Source: Saprospiraceae bacterium (GTDB lineage: Bacteria > Bacteroidota > Bacteroidia > Chitinophagales > Saprospiraceae). Taken from it: a DNA stretch of 64,000 nt. The DNA lies in the NCBI GenBank assembly GCA_016710625.1, contig JADJVK010000006.1, positions 100,863-164,862 on the forward strand, given 5' to 3'. Shown here piece after piece: positions 1-9,100 of the stretch. Positions within the stretch are counted from its first letter, which is position 1. Every line of letters starts with the position of its first letter. The position numbers were made by a program, and so were the translations under genes. The notes beneath the pieces were generated by a model. The model saw only the letters and a list, made by a program, of their open reading frames with translations, was not told the DNA's origin and made no database searches.

Positions 1-1887
1 TCTAATAGTATGTATCGAACAACTAATGGGGGTACTACTTGGACAACAGTAACTGTACCTGGTTCTTCTGTAAATATGATAGTTATTCACCCATTAGTTC
101 CAACTACTCTATGGGCTGTCAGACAAAATTATACAGCAGGTGCAAAAGTTTATAAATCTACTGATGGTGGTGCTACATGGACAAATATTAGTGGAACATT
201 ACCAAATATACCAGCAAATTGTATTGCTTATGCAAAATGCACACAAGATGGATTATATGTAGGTATGGATGTTGGAATTTATTATAGAGATAATACCTTA
301 TCAGATTGGGTTTTATATAATACTCAACTTCCTAATGTTGAAATTGCAGAATTGGAAATTAAGGAAAGTGAAAATTCAATTTATGCAGCAACTTATGGTA
401 GAGGTTTGTGGAAATCTGATTTATATATGTCAGCACCCCTTTATACAATGACTTCTGGAACTGTAACAAACCCTTCCACATGTAATGGTACAGATGGAAG
501 CATTGTATTGAATTTTACAAATGTTCCCAATGGAACTTATACTATTTCATATAAAAAGAATACAGTTGCTACGAATGTTAGCAAAACTATAACGTCCAAT
601 ACAACTACTATTTCTGGTTTAGGTGCTGGATCATATACTGATTTTAGCCTTACAGTCAATGGTTGTTTAGTAACTTATGCAGGCCCAGTTGTTCTAACAG
701 ATCCAGCACTGCCAATTGCAGGACTGACTAAATCTAGTGATTTAGGTTGTTCAATTTCTATAGTAACATTAACAGCAACTCCTGCAACAGGAATGACTTA
801 TGCATGGAGTGCTGGAGTAACACCAATTGCTGGTACAAATACTGGTACAGTGACTACTGCTGGAACATATACTGTTACTGTAACGAGTTCCACTACAAAC
901 TGTACTGGAACAGCCTCAGTAACTGTTGCAAATAATGGAGGAGGTTTAACTGCAGGTTTGACAAAATCAAATGATTTGAGTTGTTCTCAAACTATTTCTA
1001 CATTAACAGCTACTCCAGCAACGGGTATGACTTATACTTGGAGTTCGGGAGTAACTCCAATTGTAGGTACAAATACTGGTACTGTAACAACAGCTGGCAC
1101 ATATACAGTTACAGTGACAAGTATATCTGATGGTTGTACAGAAACTGCATCAATAACTGTAACGAGTAATACGACCCCTCCAGTAGCAGGTTTGACAAAA
1201 TCAAATGATTTGAGTTGTTCTCAAACTATTTCTACATTAACAGCAACTCCTGCAACTGGTGTAACTTATGCATGGAGTGCAGGGGTTACTCCAATAGTAG
1301 GAACCAATACAGGAACAGTAACAACGGCTGGAACTTATACAGTTACAGTAACAAGTACAACTAATGGGTGTACTGGAACCGCTTCTATAACTGTAACAAG
1401 TAATACAACCCCGCCAGTTGCTGGCTTGACAAAATCTAATGATTTAAGTTGTTCACAAACAATTTCTACATTAACTGCTACACCAGCTTCTGGCATGACT
1501 TATGCTTGGAGTGCTGGTGTGACACCAATAGTAGGTACAAATACTGGTACAGTTACATCAGCTGGCACTTATACAGTAACAGTAACAAGTACAACAAACG
1601 GATGTACAGGTACAGCTTCTATAACTGTAACAAGTAATACAACCCCACCGGTTGCTGGCTTGACAAAATCAAATGATTTGAGTTGTTCTCAAACAATTTC
1701 AACTTTAACAGCTACCCCAGCAACAGGAATGACATATACATGGAGTGCTGGAGTAACACCAATTGTTGGAACTAACACTGGAACAGTTACAACAGCTGGA
1801 ACCTATACAGTTACTGTTACGAGTACAACAAATGGGTGTACAGGAACTGCTTCTATAACTATAACAAGTAATACAACACCACCTTAG
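1..1887 (+). CDS. Giant T9SS adhesin, piece 1 (5' end outside window)
   Basis: The frame is open from base 1, so the true start lies upstream; the first ATG at 10 is probably internal. Counting from it, residues 1-138 are the end of a BNR/sortilin-like beta-propeller with Asp-box motifs (STDGGATW) and a closing YGRGLWKS strand. Residues 140-235 resemble a SprB-type module (CNGTDGS). From about residue 236 come five Ig-like repeats of 78 aa. The frame stops at the TAG at 1885-1887, where one base is missing relative to the other repeats, so the protein continues in the next three pieces and on to 10371. It is an inferred cell-surface or secreted adhesin, since its C-terminus (10371) carries a T9SS sorting tail. 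The propeller resembles the gene at 21577. Confidence 0.8.
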   Translation, partial: SNSMYRTTNGGTTWTTVTVPGSSVNMIVIHPLVPTTLWAVRQNYTAGAKVYKSTDGGATWTNISGTLPNIPANCIAYAKCTQDGLYVGMDVGIYYRDNTLSDWVLYNTQLPNVEIAELEIKESENSIYAATYGRGLWKSDLYMSAPLYTMTSGTVTNPSTCNGTDGSIVLNFTNVPNGTYTISYKKNTVATNVSKTITSNTTTISGLGAGSYTDFSLTVNGCLVTYAGPVVLTDPALPIAGLTKSSDLGCSISIVTLTATPATGMTYAWSAGVTPIAGTNTGTVTTAGTYTVTVTSSTTNCTGTASVTVANNGGGLTAGLTKSNDLSCSQTISTLTATPATGMTYTWSSGVTPIVGTNTGTVTTAGTYTVTVTSISDGCTETASITVTSNTTPPVAGLTKSNDLSCSQTISTLTATPATGVTYAWSAGVTPIVGTNTGTVTTAGTYTVTVTSTTNGCTGTASITVTSNTTPPVAGLTKSNDLSCSQTISTLTATPASGMTYAWSAGVTPIVGTNTGTVTSAGTYTVTVTSTTNGCTGTASITVTSNTTPPVAGLTKSNDLSCSQTISTLTATPATGMTYTWSAGVTPIVGTNTGTVTTAGTYTVTVTSTTNGCTGTASITITSNTTPP

Positions 1888-1892
1888 CAGGT

Positions 1893-2096
1893 TTGACAAA
1901 ATCAAATGATTTAACATGCTCCCAACCATCTGCAACATTAACAGCTACCCCTGCAACAGGTATGACATATGTATGGAGTGCTGGAGCCACTCCAATAGCA
2001 GGAACCAATACTGCAACTGTAAATACCCAAGGTACTTATACAGTAACAGTAACTAGCACCACCAATGGTTGTACTGCAACAGCAAGTATAACATAA
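1893..2096 (+). CDS. Giant adhesin, piece 2 (repeat 6, shifted frame)
   Basis: This 67-residue stretch is the sixth Ig-like repeat, read one frame away from piece 1. It has the TCSQPSAT subtype sequence and runs to GCTATASIT. The frame stops at 2094-2096, where about 8 bases present in the other units (the codons for TVTS) are missing. The loss of 1 base at about 1883 and of 8 bases here sums to 9, so the original frame is restored in piece 3. There is no sign that it is translated as a separate protein: no leader, no start context, and both ends lie inside repeats. Confidence 0.55.
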   Translation: MTKSNDLTCSQPSATLTATPATGMTYVWSAGATPIAGTNTATVNTQGTYTVTVTSTTNGCTATASIT

Positions 2097-2118
2097 TACG
2101 ACTCCACCAGTAGCAGGC

Positions 2119-2991
2119 TTGACAAAATCGAATGATTTAACTTGTTCCCAACCAACGGCAACACTTACAGCAACCCCAGCGACGGGTATGACATATGTAT
2201 GGAGTGCTGGAGCCACTCCAATAGCAGGTACCAATACTGCAACAGTTAATGCACAAGGTACTTATATAGTAACTGTAACTAGTACCACCAATGGTTGTAC
2301 TGCAACTGCAAGTATAACTGTTTTAAGTGATGGAAATAGTCCTATAGCAGGTTTAACAAAATCTAATGATTTGAGCTGTTCACAAACAATTTCAACATTA
2401 ACAGCTACCCCTGCAACCGGAGTGACATATACATGGAGTGCAGGAGTAACACCAATTGTTGGAACTAATACTGGAACAGTAACAACAGCTGGAACCTATA
2501 CAGTAACTGTAACGAGTACAACCAATGGGTGTACTGGAACAGCTTCTATTACAGTAACGAGTAATACAACTCCACCGGTAGCAGGTTTGACAAAATCAAA
2601 TGATTTGAGTTGTTCTCAAACAATTTCTACATTAACAGCTACTCCAGCAACAGGTGTGACATATACATGGAGTGCAGGTGTGACACCAATTGTTGGCACT
2701 AATACTGGAACAGTAACAACTGCTGGAACATATACAGTAACTGTAACAAGTACAACCAACGGATGTACTGGAACAGCATCAATTACAGTGACGAGTAATA
2801 CAACACCACCAGTAGCAGGCTTGACAAAATCAAATGATTTAAGTTGTTCTCAAACAATTGTAACATTAACAGCAACCAGCGACAGGAATGACTTATACTT
2901 GGAGTGCAGGAATAACACCAATTGTAGGCACCAATACTGGTACAGTTACAACAGCTGGCACCTATACAGTAACAGTAACAAGTACAACTAA
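2119..2991 (+). CDS. Giant adhesin, piece 3 (repeats 7-10)
   Basis: The frame is again that of piece 1. It holds repeats 7 to 10, beginning with MTKSNDLTCSQPTAT; the Met here corresponds to Leu in the other units (TTG codon), so this is not a real start. The repeat sequence breaks at about 2876, where the codons for TATPATG have lost two bases. From there the frame reads out-of-register residues until the stop at 2991. The correct continuation is the frame of piece 4, which overlaps this one. It is best read as an internal part of one long secreted protein. Confidence 0.55.
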   Translation: MTKSNDLTCSQPTATLTATPATGMTYVWSAGATPIAGTNTATVNAQGTYIVTVTSTTNGCTATASITVLSDGNSPIAGLTKSNDLSCSQTISTLTATPATGVTYTWSAGVTPIVGTNTGTVTTAGTYTVTVTSTTNGCTGTASITVTSNTTPPVAGLTKSNDLSCSQTISTLTATPATGVTYTWSAGVTPIVGTNTGTVTTAGTYTVTVTSTTNGCTGTASITVTSNTTPPVAGLTKSNDLSCSQTIVTLTATSDRNDLYLECRNNTNCRHQYWYSYNSWHLYSNSNKYN

Positions 2992-5900
2992 TGGATGTAC
3001 TGGTACAGCTTCTATCACTGTAACAAGTAATACAACTCCTCCAGTTGCAGGCTTGACAAAATCTAATGATATAACTTGTTCCCAACCAACGGCAACACTT
3101 ACAGCTACACCATCGACAGGTATGACATATGCATGGAGTGCAGGAGCAACCCCAATATTTGGAACAAATACAGCAACAGTAAATACCCAAGGAACCTATA
3201 CAGTAACCGTAACCAGCACTACAAATGGATGTACAGCAACAGCAAGTATAACAGTTTTAAGTGATGGAAATAGTCCAATAGCAGGTTTATCTAAATCTAA
3301 TGATATAAGTTGTTCCCAACCAATTTCAACATTAACAGCTACCCCTACAACAGGTATGACATATGCTTGGAGTGCAGGAGTAACACCGATAGTAGGCACC
3401 AATACTGGAACAGTAACAACAGCTGGAACATATACAGTAACTGTAACGAGTACAACCAATGGATGTACAGGTACGGCATCCATAACTGTAACAAGTAATA
3501 CAACTCCCCCAGTAGCAGGCTTGACAAAATCAAATGATTTGAGTTGTACTCAAACGATTTCAACAATAACAGCTACTCCTACAACTGGAGTGACTTATGC
3601 ATGGAGTGCAGGAGTGACACCAATTGTAGGTACCAATACAGGAACAGTTACAACAGCTGGAACATATACAATAACTGTAACAAGTACAACCAACGGATGT
3701 ACTGGAACGGCATCAATTACAGTAACGAGTAATACAACCCCACCAGTAGCAGGCTTGACAAAGTCCAGTGATTTGAGTTGTGCTCAAACCTTAGTTACAT
3801 TGACAGCAACCCCAGCGACAGGAGTAACTTATGCATGGAGTGCAGGAGTAACACCTATAATAGGCACCAATACAGGAACAGTAACGACGGCAGGTACATA
3901 TATTGTAACAGTAACTAGTACGACTAACGGTTGTACTGGTACAGCGTCAATTACAGTAACGAATAATACGACTCCACCAGTAGCAGGCTTGACAAAATCG
4001 AATGATTTAACTTGTTCCCAACCAACGGCAACATTAACAGCAACCCCAACTACAGGTATGACCTATACTTGGAGTTCTGGAGCAACTCCAATAGTAGGAA
4101 CGAATACAGCAACAGTAAATACCCAAGGCACCTATACAGTAACTGTAACAAGTACCACCAATGGATGTACTGGAACAGCTTCTGTAGTTGTAAATCAGTT
4201 ATTTTGTTGCCCAATTATTGGAAATTTAGGTGTTTCAAGCCCAGCATCATGTTTAAATAGTAATTTTATACTTACTGCTTCAGGTTTACAGAATATGGGA
4301 TCTACATATGGAATTATATTCAAATATTCAACAACACCTTTAGCTGATCCTTATACAGGTGGAACTATTTTAGGTACAGTTTTGAATTCTGGATTAACAG
4401 GTGGAGGAACAACGGCTACATTGTCAACATCCTTATCAATAGCTGGAACCTATTATTTATATGCAATATTAACCCCTGACCCTAGTGATATAAATTGTAG
4501 ACCTTTTAAAAATAATTCAATTATAATTATTGAAAATGCTACAGTTAATGCTGTAGCCAATCAGATTGTTTGTAATGGTTCACCAACCAGTACTATTAAT
4601 TTTTCTGGTAATCCATCTGGAGTCTTTTTTGATTGGACTAATAATACACCATCCATTGGTTTGGCAGCAAATGGCAGCGGGTCAATTGCATCATTTACTG
4701 CAGTTAATACTGGTAATGCACCAATTACTGCTTCTATCACAGTAACACCAAAGTTAACTGTTTCAGGTGTCACTTGTAGTGGAACACCTACAACATTTAC
4801 AATAACCGTAAATCCTACTCCAACTGTAAATACAATACCTAATCAATCAATTTGTAATGGATTTCCAACAATAGCAGTTAATTTTACAGGGAATGTAACA
4901 AGTACAGTTTACAACTGGACAAATAATACCCCTTCTATAGGATTAGCTAGTTCTGGAACTGGAAATATTCCTTCATTTATTGCAATTAATACTGGAACAC
5001 TACCAATTGTAGCAACAATTACAGTTACTCCATCCTATACTAATGGTGGGTTAACTTGTACTGGAGTGCCAAAAACATTTACAATTACTGTAAACCCTCA
5101 ACCAATTGCTATAATAACTAGTTCTTCAGATAGCTTATGTCCAGGAGAATCTGGAACGTTAATAGCATCTGGAGGAAATACATATTTATGGAATACAGGG
5201 GCTACTACAAGTAGTATTTCAGTAATGGTAACAGTCAACACTTCATTCTCAGTAACAGTAACTTCTAGTGCAGGATGTTCAAGTGTAGCTACAAAAACGA
5301 TTTTTGCAAAACCATTAACGTCTTGTATTCCACCTTCTTTCTCAAATTATGTTGTAAAAGGATTGCATTCTTCACCACAATTTACAGACCCATGTACCTG
5401 TATAGGTAATGGATTGTTTTCAGAAGAAGTTGTAGTTACTGATTTCCCTGGTAGAAATTGGTTTATTAATAATACAACAACTAATCCTTCAACATTATTA
5501 GATCCTGCTACTTTATTACCTTTTGCGGATGGAACACCATTAATTCCAGTGATTCCTGTTCCTGCAAGAACAGATGGAAGAATTTACTATGTATTAAATG
5601 GTGTACATAAAGATGGTATAGGATATCAAGCATTTTTCAGAAGTACCACTTTCCCAGGACAAATATTTCCTACAGCTACTACACCATTAAGTAATAAATG
5701 CTATTACCCTGTATTAAATGGTTTTGTAGAAGATTATACATATTGTAGAAGCTCATTACCGATTGGGCTTTCTTCAACAATTAATGGAAAGATTGGAGCT
5801 GGTAATTTTACAATATCACCTGTACCACCAGGAGTAACTAATCCAATAACATCAGTACCAGCTGGAATACCTGCAGGAACTTATACTATAAGTTATAATC

Positions 5901-6172
5901 CCAAAGTAAGTATTCCACCAGTTTCTGGTGATGATTCAACTGGCATTGCTTGTACAATTTCTAAGTTATTAAAAATTGTAAATACTCCAGCTCAATTAAC
6001 TTGTAATGATTTATTGAATGTTTCTTTAGATACCACTTGTCAAGCTTTGATTAATGCTGACATGATATTGGAAGGTAATTATGGTTGTTATGATGACTAT
6101 TCAGTTGTCTTAAAATTGGGAAATCAAACTGTTCCCAACCCTATAACAAGTTTCTATTCTGAAAAACATTGA
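2888..6172 (+). CDS. Giant adhesin, piece 4 (repeats 10-15, PKD-like domains)
   Basis: About 1,094 residues. The first 430 are Ig-like repeats 10-15. Next comes a module starting CCPIIGNLGVSSPA. Two similar PKD-like domains follow (about residues 555-640 and 645-735), each with DWTNNTPSIGL or NWTNNTPSIGL and a closing FTITVNP strand. After these are an Ig-like unit (SLCPGESGTL) and a long Cys-containing region without a clear family. It ends at a TGA at 6170-6172 directly after a run of five A. One more A there would give SEKTLTAYVYHKF and join this piece to piece 5 without a gap, so the two are one protein. No catalytic motif is seen. Confidence 0.75.
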   Translation: MTYTWSAGITPIVGTNTGTVTTAGTYTVTVTSTTNGCTGTASITVTSNTTPPVAGLTKSNDITCSQPTATLTATPSTGMTYAWSAGATPIFGTNTATVNTQGTYTVTVTSTTNGCTATASITVLSDGNSPIAGLSKSNDISCSQPISTLTATPTTGMTYAWSAGVTPIVGTNTGTVTTAGTYTVTVTSTTNGCTGTASITVTSNTTPPVAGLTKSNDLSCTQTISTITATPTTGVTYAWSAGVTPIVGTNTGTVTTAGTYTITVTSTTNGCTGTASITVTSNTTPPVAGLTKSSDLSCAQTLVTLTATPATGVTYAWSAGVTPIIGTNTGTVTTAGTYIVTVTSTTNGCTGTASITVTNNTTPPVAGLTKSNDLTCSQPTATLTATPTTGMTYTWSSGATPIVGTNTATVNTQGTYTVTVTSTTNGCTGTASVVVNQLFCCPIIGNLGVSSPASCLNSNFILTASGLQNMGSTYGIIFKYSTTPLADPYTGGTILGTVLNSGLTGGGTTATLSTSLSIAGTYYLYAILTPDPSDINCRPFKNNSIIIIENATVNAVANQIVCNGSPTSTINFSGNPSGVFFDWTNNTPSIGLAANGSGSIASFTAVNTGNAPITASITVTPKLTVSGVTCSGTPTTFTITVNPTPTVNTIPNQSICNGFPTIAVNFTGNVTSTVYNWTNNTPSIGLASSGTGNIPSFIAINTGTLPIVATITVTPSYTNGGLTCTGVPKTFTITVNPQPIAIITSSSDSLCPGESGTLIASGGNTYLWNTGATTSSISVMVTVNTSFSVTVTSSAGCSSVATKTIFAKPLTSCIPPSFSNYVVKGLHSSPQFTDPCTCIGNGLFSEEVVVTDFPGRNWFINNTTTNPSTLLDPATLLPFADGTPLIPVIPVPARTDGRIYYVLNGVHKDGIGYQAFFRSTTFPGQIFPTATTPLSNKCYYPVLNGFVEDYTYCRSSLPIGLSSTINGKIGAGNFTISPVPPGVTNPITSVPAGIPAGTYTISYNPKVSIPPVSGDDSTGIACTISKLLKIVNTPAQLTCNDLLNVSLDTTCQALINADMILEGNYGCYDDYSVVLKLGNQTVPNPITSFYSEKH

Positions 6173-9100
6173 CTGCATACGTTTATCACAAATTTAGTAA
6201 TGCTACTTGTTGGGGTTTACTAAAGATAGAAGACAAGGTAATTCCGCAGATAGTATGTCCTGGAAATGTAACGATCAGTTGTGCTGCGAAGGAAGAGCCG
6301 AGTAATATAGGAATATTATTTCCGAATGGATTGAAGTATGGGACAATAATGGAATATAATGATCCGAGTACAGGAGTGAATGTGTACAAGGTAGGGGATA
6401 AGAAATACCAAGTGAGGGCAGGCTTAATAGATAAGTGTTCTGAGGTAAGTTTGAGTTATGTAGATGTTGTACAAGAATATAGTTGTTCAGCGACGACGAT
6501 GATAACGAAGATAATCACAAGGAGATGGTCAGCGATAGATATTTATGGAAACAGTTCAAACTGTACACAGACGATCAGTGTAAGGAGAGCGGTGTTAACA
6601 GAGTTAGTGATGCCAATTAACTGGGATGGTCAGCCAGGGAACAATAGAGTATTAAATATATGTAAAGATTTTTATACAGGGAATCCGAATGATTATAGAC
6701 ATAGAGATTCAGCATGGGTAAAATTAGGAAATGGCTATCCATCACCGAAGGCAGGGTTAGTGACAGTAGATACGATATATGTAGGGGAGTTTGATGGCAG
6801 TCACGATCCATTAAAGCCAGGAACAGATACATTGTATTTAAGAGGAACAGGGATGCCAAGTGGAGCGACATGTAGTACAATAAACATGTTATATACAGAT
6901 ACGAAATTGGCTGTATGTGGAGAAGGGTATAAATTAATAAGAGACTGGAGAATCTTAGATTGGTGTACGGGACAGATAAGAAACTACACCCAATTGATAA
7001 AGGTAGTAGATATGACAGCTCCAGTACTAGAATGTCCAGCAGATGTAATAGCAAGTACAGATGGCATAAATTGTCTAGGAAGTGGTACATTTCCTACACC
7101 GGTAATAACGGACTTATGCTCAGTGAAGACGAGCTATGAAGTATATTACAATGGAGGTACGGCGTTTCCGGAAGGCGGCTTTGTGGGACAGAATCCAGAT
7201 GGTAGCTGGCGATATAGCGGATTCCCATGTGGAACATATAATTTCAAATATGTAGCGAAAGATGAGTGTGGTAATAGCACGGAGTGTACGACATTTGATT
7301 TAACAATCAGAGATTTAACAGTACCAGTATCAGTATGTAGATCATTGACCCAAGTAACATTGACAAATACACAAGATGATCCATATACAACAGTAAAAGA
7401 GTGTGGCTTAACAAAAGTAGAATCATTCAAATTTGACGAAGGCTCATGGGATAACTGTGGCGGAGTATATTTCAAAGTGAAGAGAGTACAAAGACCAGCA
7501 ACATATGATGGAAATGGCAATTTCGATGATATAGTATGGTTCAACTGCGAAGATGTAGGAACAGATATCGATGTAATCTTAAGAGTATATGATGTACAGC
7601 CAAATGCTGGACACGTAAATGATAGTTACAAACCAACAAGGACGGACGGATGTGGACCACAAGGGAACTTTAATGATTGTGTGGTAAAAGTAAGAGTAGA
7701 GGATTTAGTAAATCCAACATTAGTATGTCCACCATCAATTACAGTTAATTGTTCAACTTATGATTTTGCAAATGCATTACCTAACAGTAAATATCCAGCA
7801 GGAGATTCATCATGGTTCAATAAATATTTAGGTAGAATCGTAGTATCAGATTGTGGAGGAACATTTAGTGCAGGAACATTTACATATAACAATGGTTCAT
7901 TCAATGTAACTGCACCAAACGGTAGTGCATTCGATAACTGTTATGCAAATATCCAACAAGATGTAAGTTATGAATTAGAGTGTGGAGTTGGAAAAATTAC
8001 AAGAACATTCAGAGCGATAGACAAAGGAGGAAGACAATCAAATCCTTGTACGCAAACGATAACAGTACAAAATCCATCACCATTCTTTATCGATGATACA
8101 CAATATACAGATCCAGGACCAGACAAGGCGGATCCATGTGATGGAACAGAATTACATAGAGTGTACAAAGAAGATTGGTTGAAAGATCAAGTAGATATTG
8201 ATGGCAGTTTTATAGATGTACCAGTAACAGTATTAAGTCAAGATAATATTATCTGGCCAGACCAATTAGTAGAATTACCAAATTGTACAGGAATAAACGG
8301 TATCGGAACAGAGTGTGCAAACACAGGAAAAGATGCTGGTAAGCCAAGATTATTAAGAAATGACAAATGTGATTTAGTAGCGATGACATATGCAGATGAA
8401 GTGTTCCCAATCGAGCCAAATGTATGTGTGAAGATACTAAGAACATGGACAGTTATTGACTGGTGTCAAAACAAGCCATTTGGCAAGAAGTGGTATTATA
8501 CACAAGTAATCAAATTGGTAGACAAAGTAGCACCAGACTTTACAGGAAATACTTGTAAAAATGATACAATCTGTCAATATCCAACAGATTGTGGTCCAGA
8601 TGCATTAACCTTGACAGCAAGTGCCAAAGATAATTGTACGCCAGATGCAAATCTAAAATACCATTACTTTGTAGATTTGAAAAATAATGGAACGAATGAT
8701 GGGACAGGAAATAGTGCAGGAGTAACGCTAACGAAGGCGACAGGCTTAAGCTATGGCATGCATATGATAACATGGTCAGTAGAGGATAACTGTGGAAACG
8801 TGAAGACATGTTCGAAGTCAGTCTTGGTAAAAGACTGCAAGAAACCGACCCCAGTATCGAAGTTATTGACAGTAGAATTGATGCCGAACAATTGCCAAGC
8901 CGTATTAGAAGCATTAAAATTAAACAACTTCAGTTGGGACAATTGTACACCGATGGAGAAGTTGAGATTCCGAGTAGCGAAATCAGGAGATTATAAACCA
9001 GGAATGAGCTTGGCAGAGGTCTTGAATTTGAATGAGTATGTAATATTCAATGAAGGGGAGTTAGGAACACAGACAGTAGCCTTGTTTGCGATAGATGAAG

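Larger units (their letters stand above)
712..4195 (+). repeat. Tandem array of fifteen 234-bp Ig-like repeats
   Basis: Repeat units begin at 712, 946, 1180, 1414, 1648, 1882, 2107, 2341, 2575, 2809, 3041, 3275, 3509, 3743 and 3977. The spacing is exactly 234 bp except where bases are lost: 225 for 1882 to 2107 and 232 for 2809 to 3041. Each unit encodes 78 aa beginning PVAGLTKSNDL and containing TATPATGxTYxWSxGxTPI and TTAGTYTVTVTS. Two subtypes alternate in blocks: most units read SCSQTIST, while units 6, 7, 11 and 15 read TCSQPTAT and then ATVNTQGTY. This is typical of stalk-forming Ig/PKD-like repeats in Bacteroidota adhesins. Near-identical units make the copy number and indels uncertain in any assembly. 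Confidence 0.92.

Noticed and set aside
1705..3566. Minus-strand frames inside the repeat array
   Set aside because: They recur with the repeat unit, are rich in Cys and Ser from reversed Thr/Gly codons, and have no known domains. They are shadows of the adhesin.
712..4195. CRISPR-like array
   Set aside because: The 234-bp units are coding throughout, have no repeat-spacer structure and no cas genes nearby.
6617..7090. Long minus-strand frame in the adhesin
   Set aside because: Antisense to conserved HYR-like coding sequence, with Leu/Tyr-rich low-complexity translation and no start signals.
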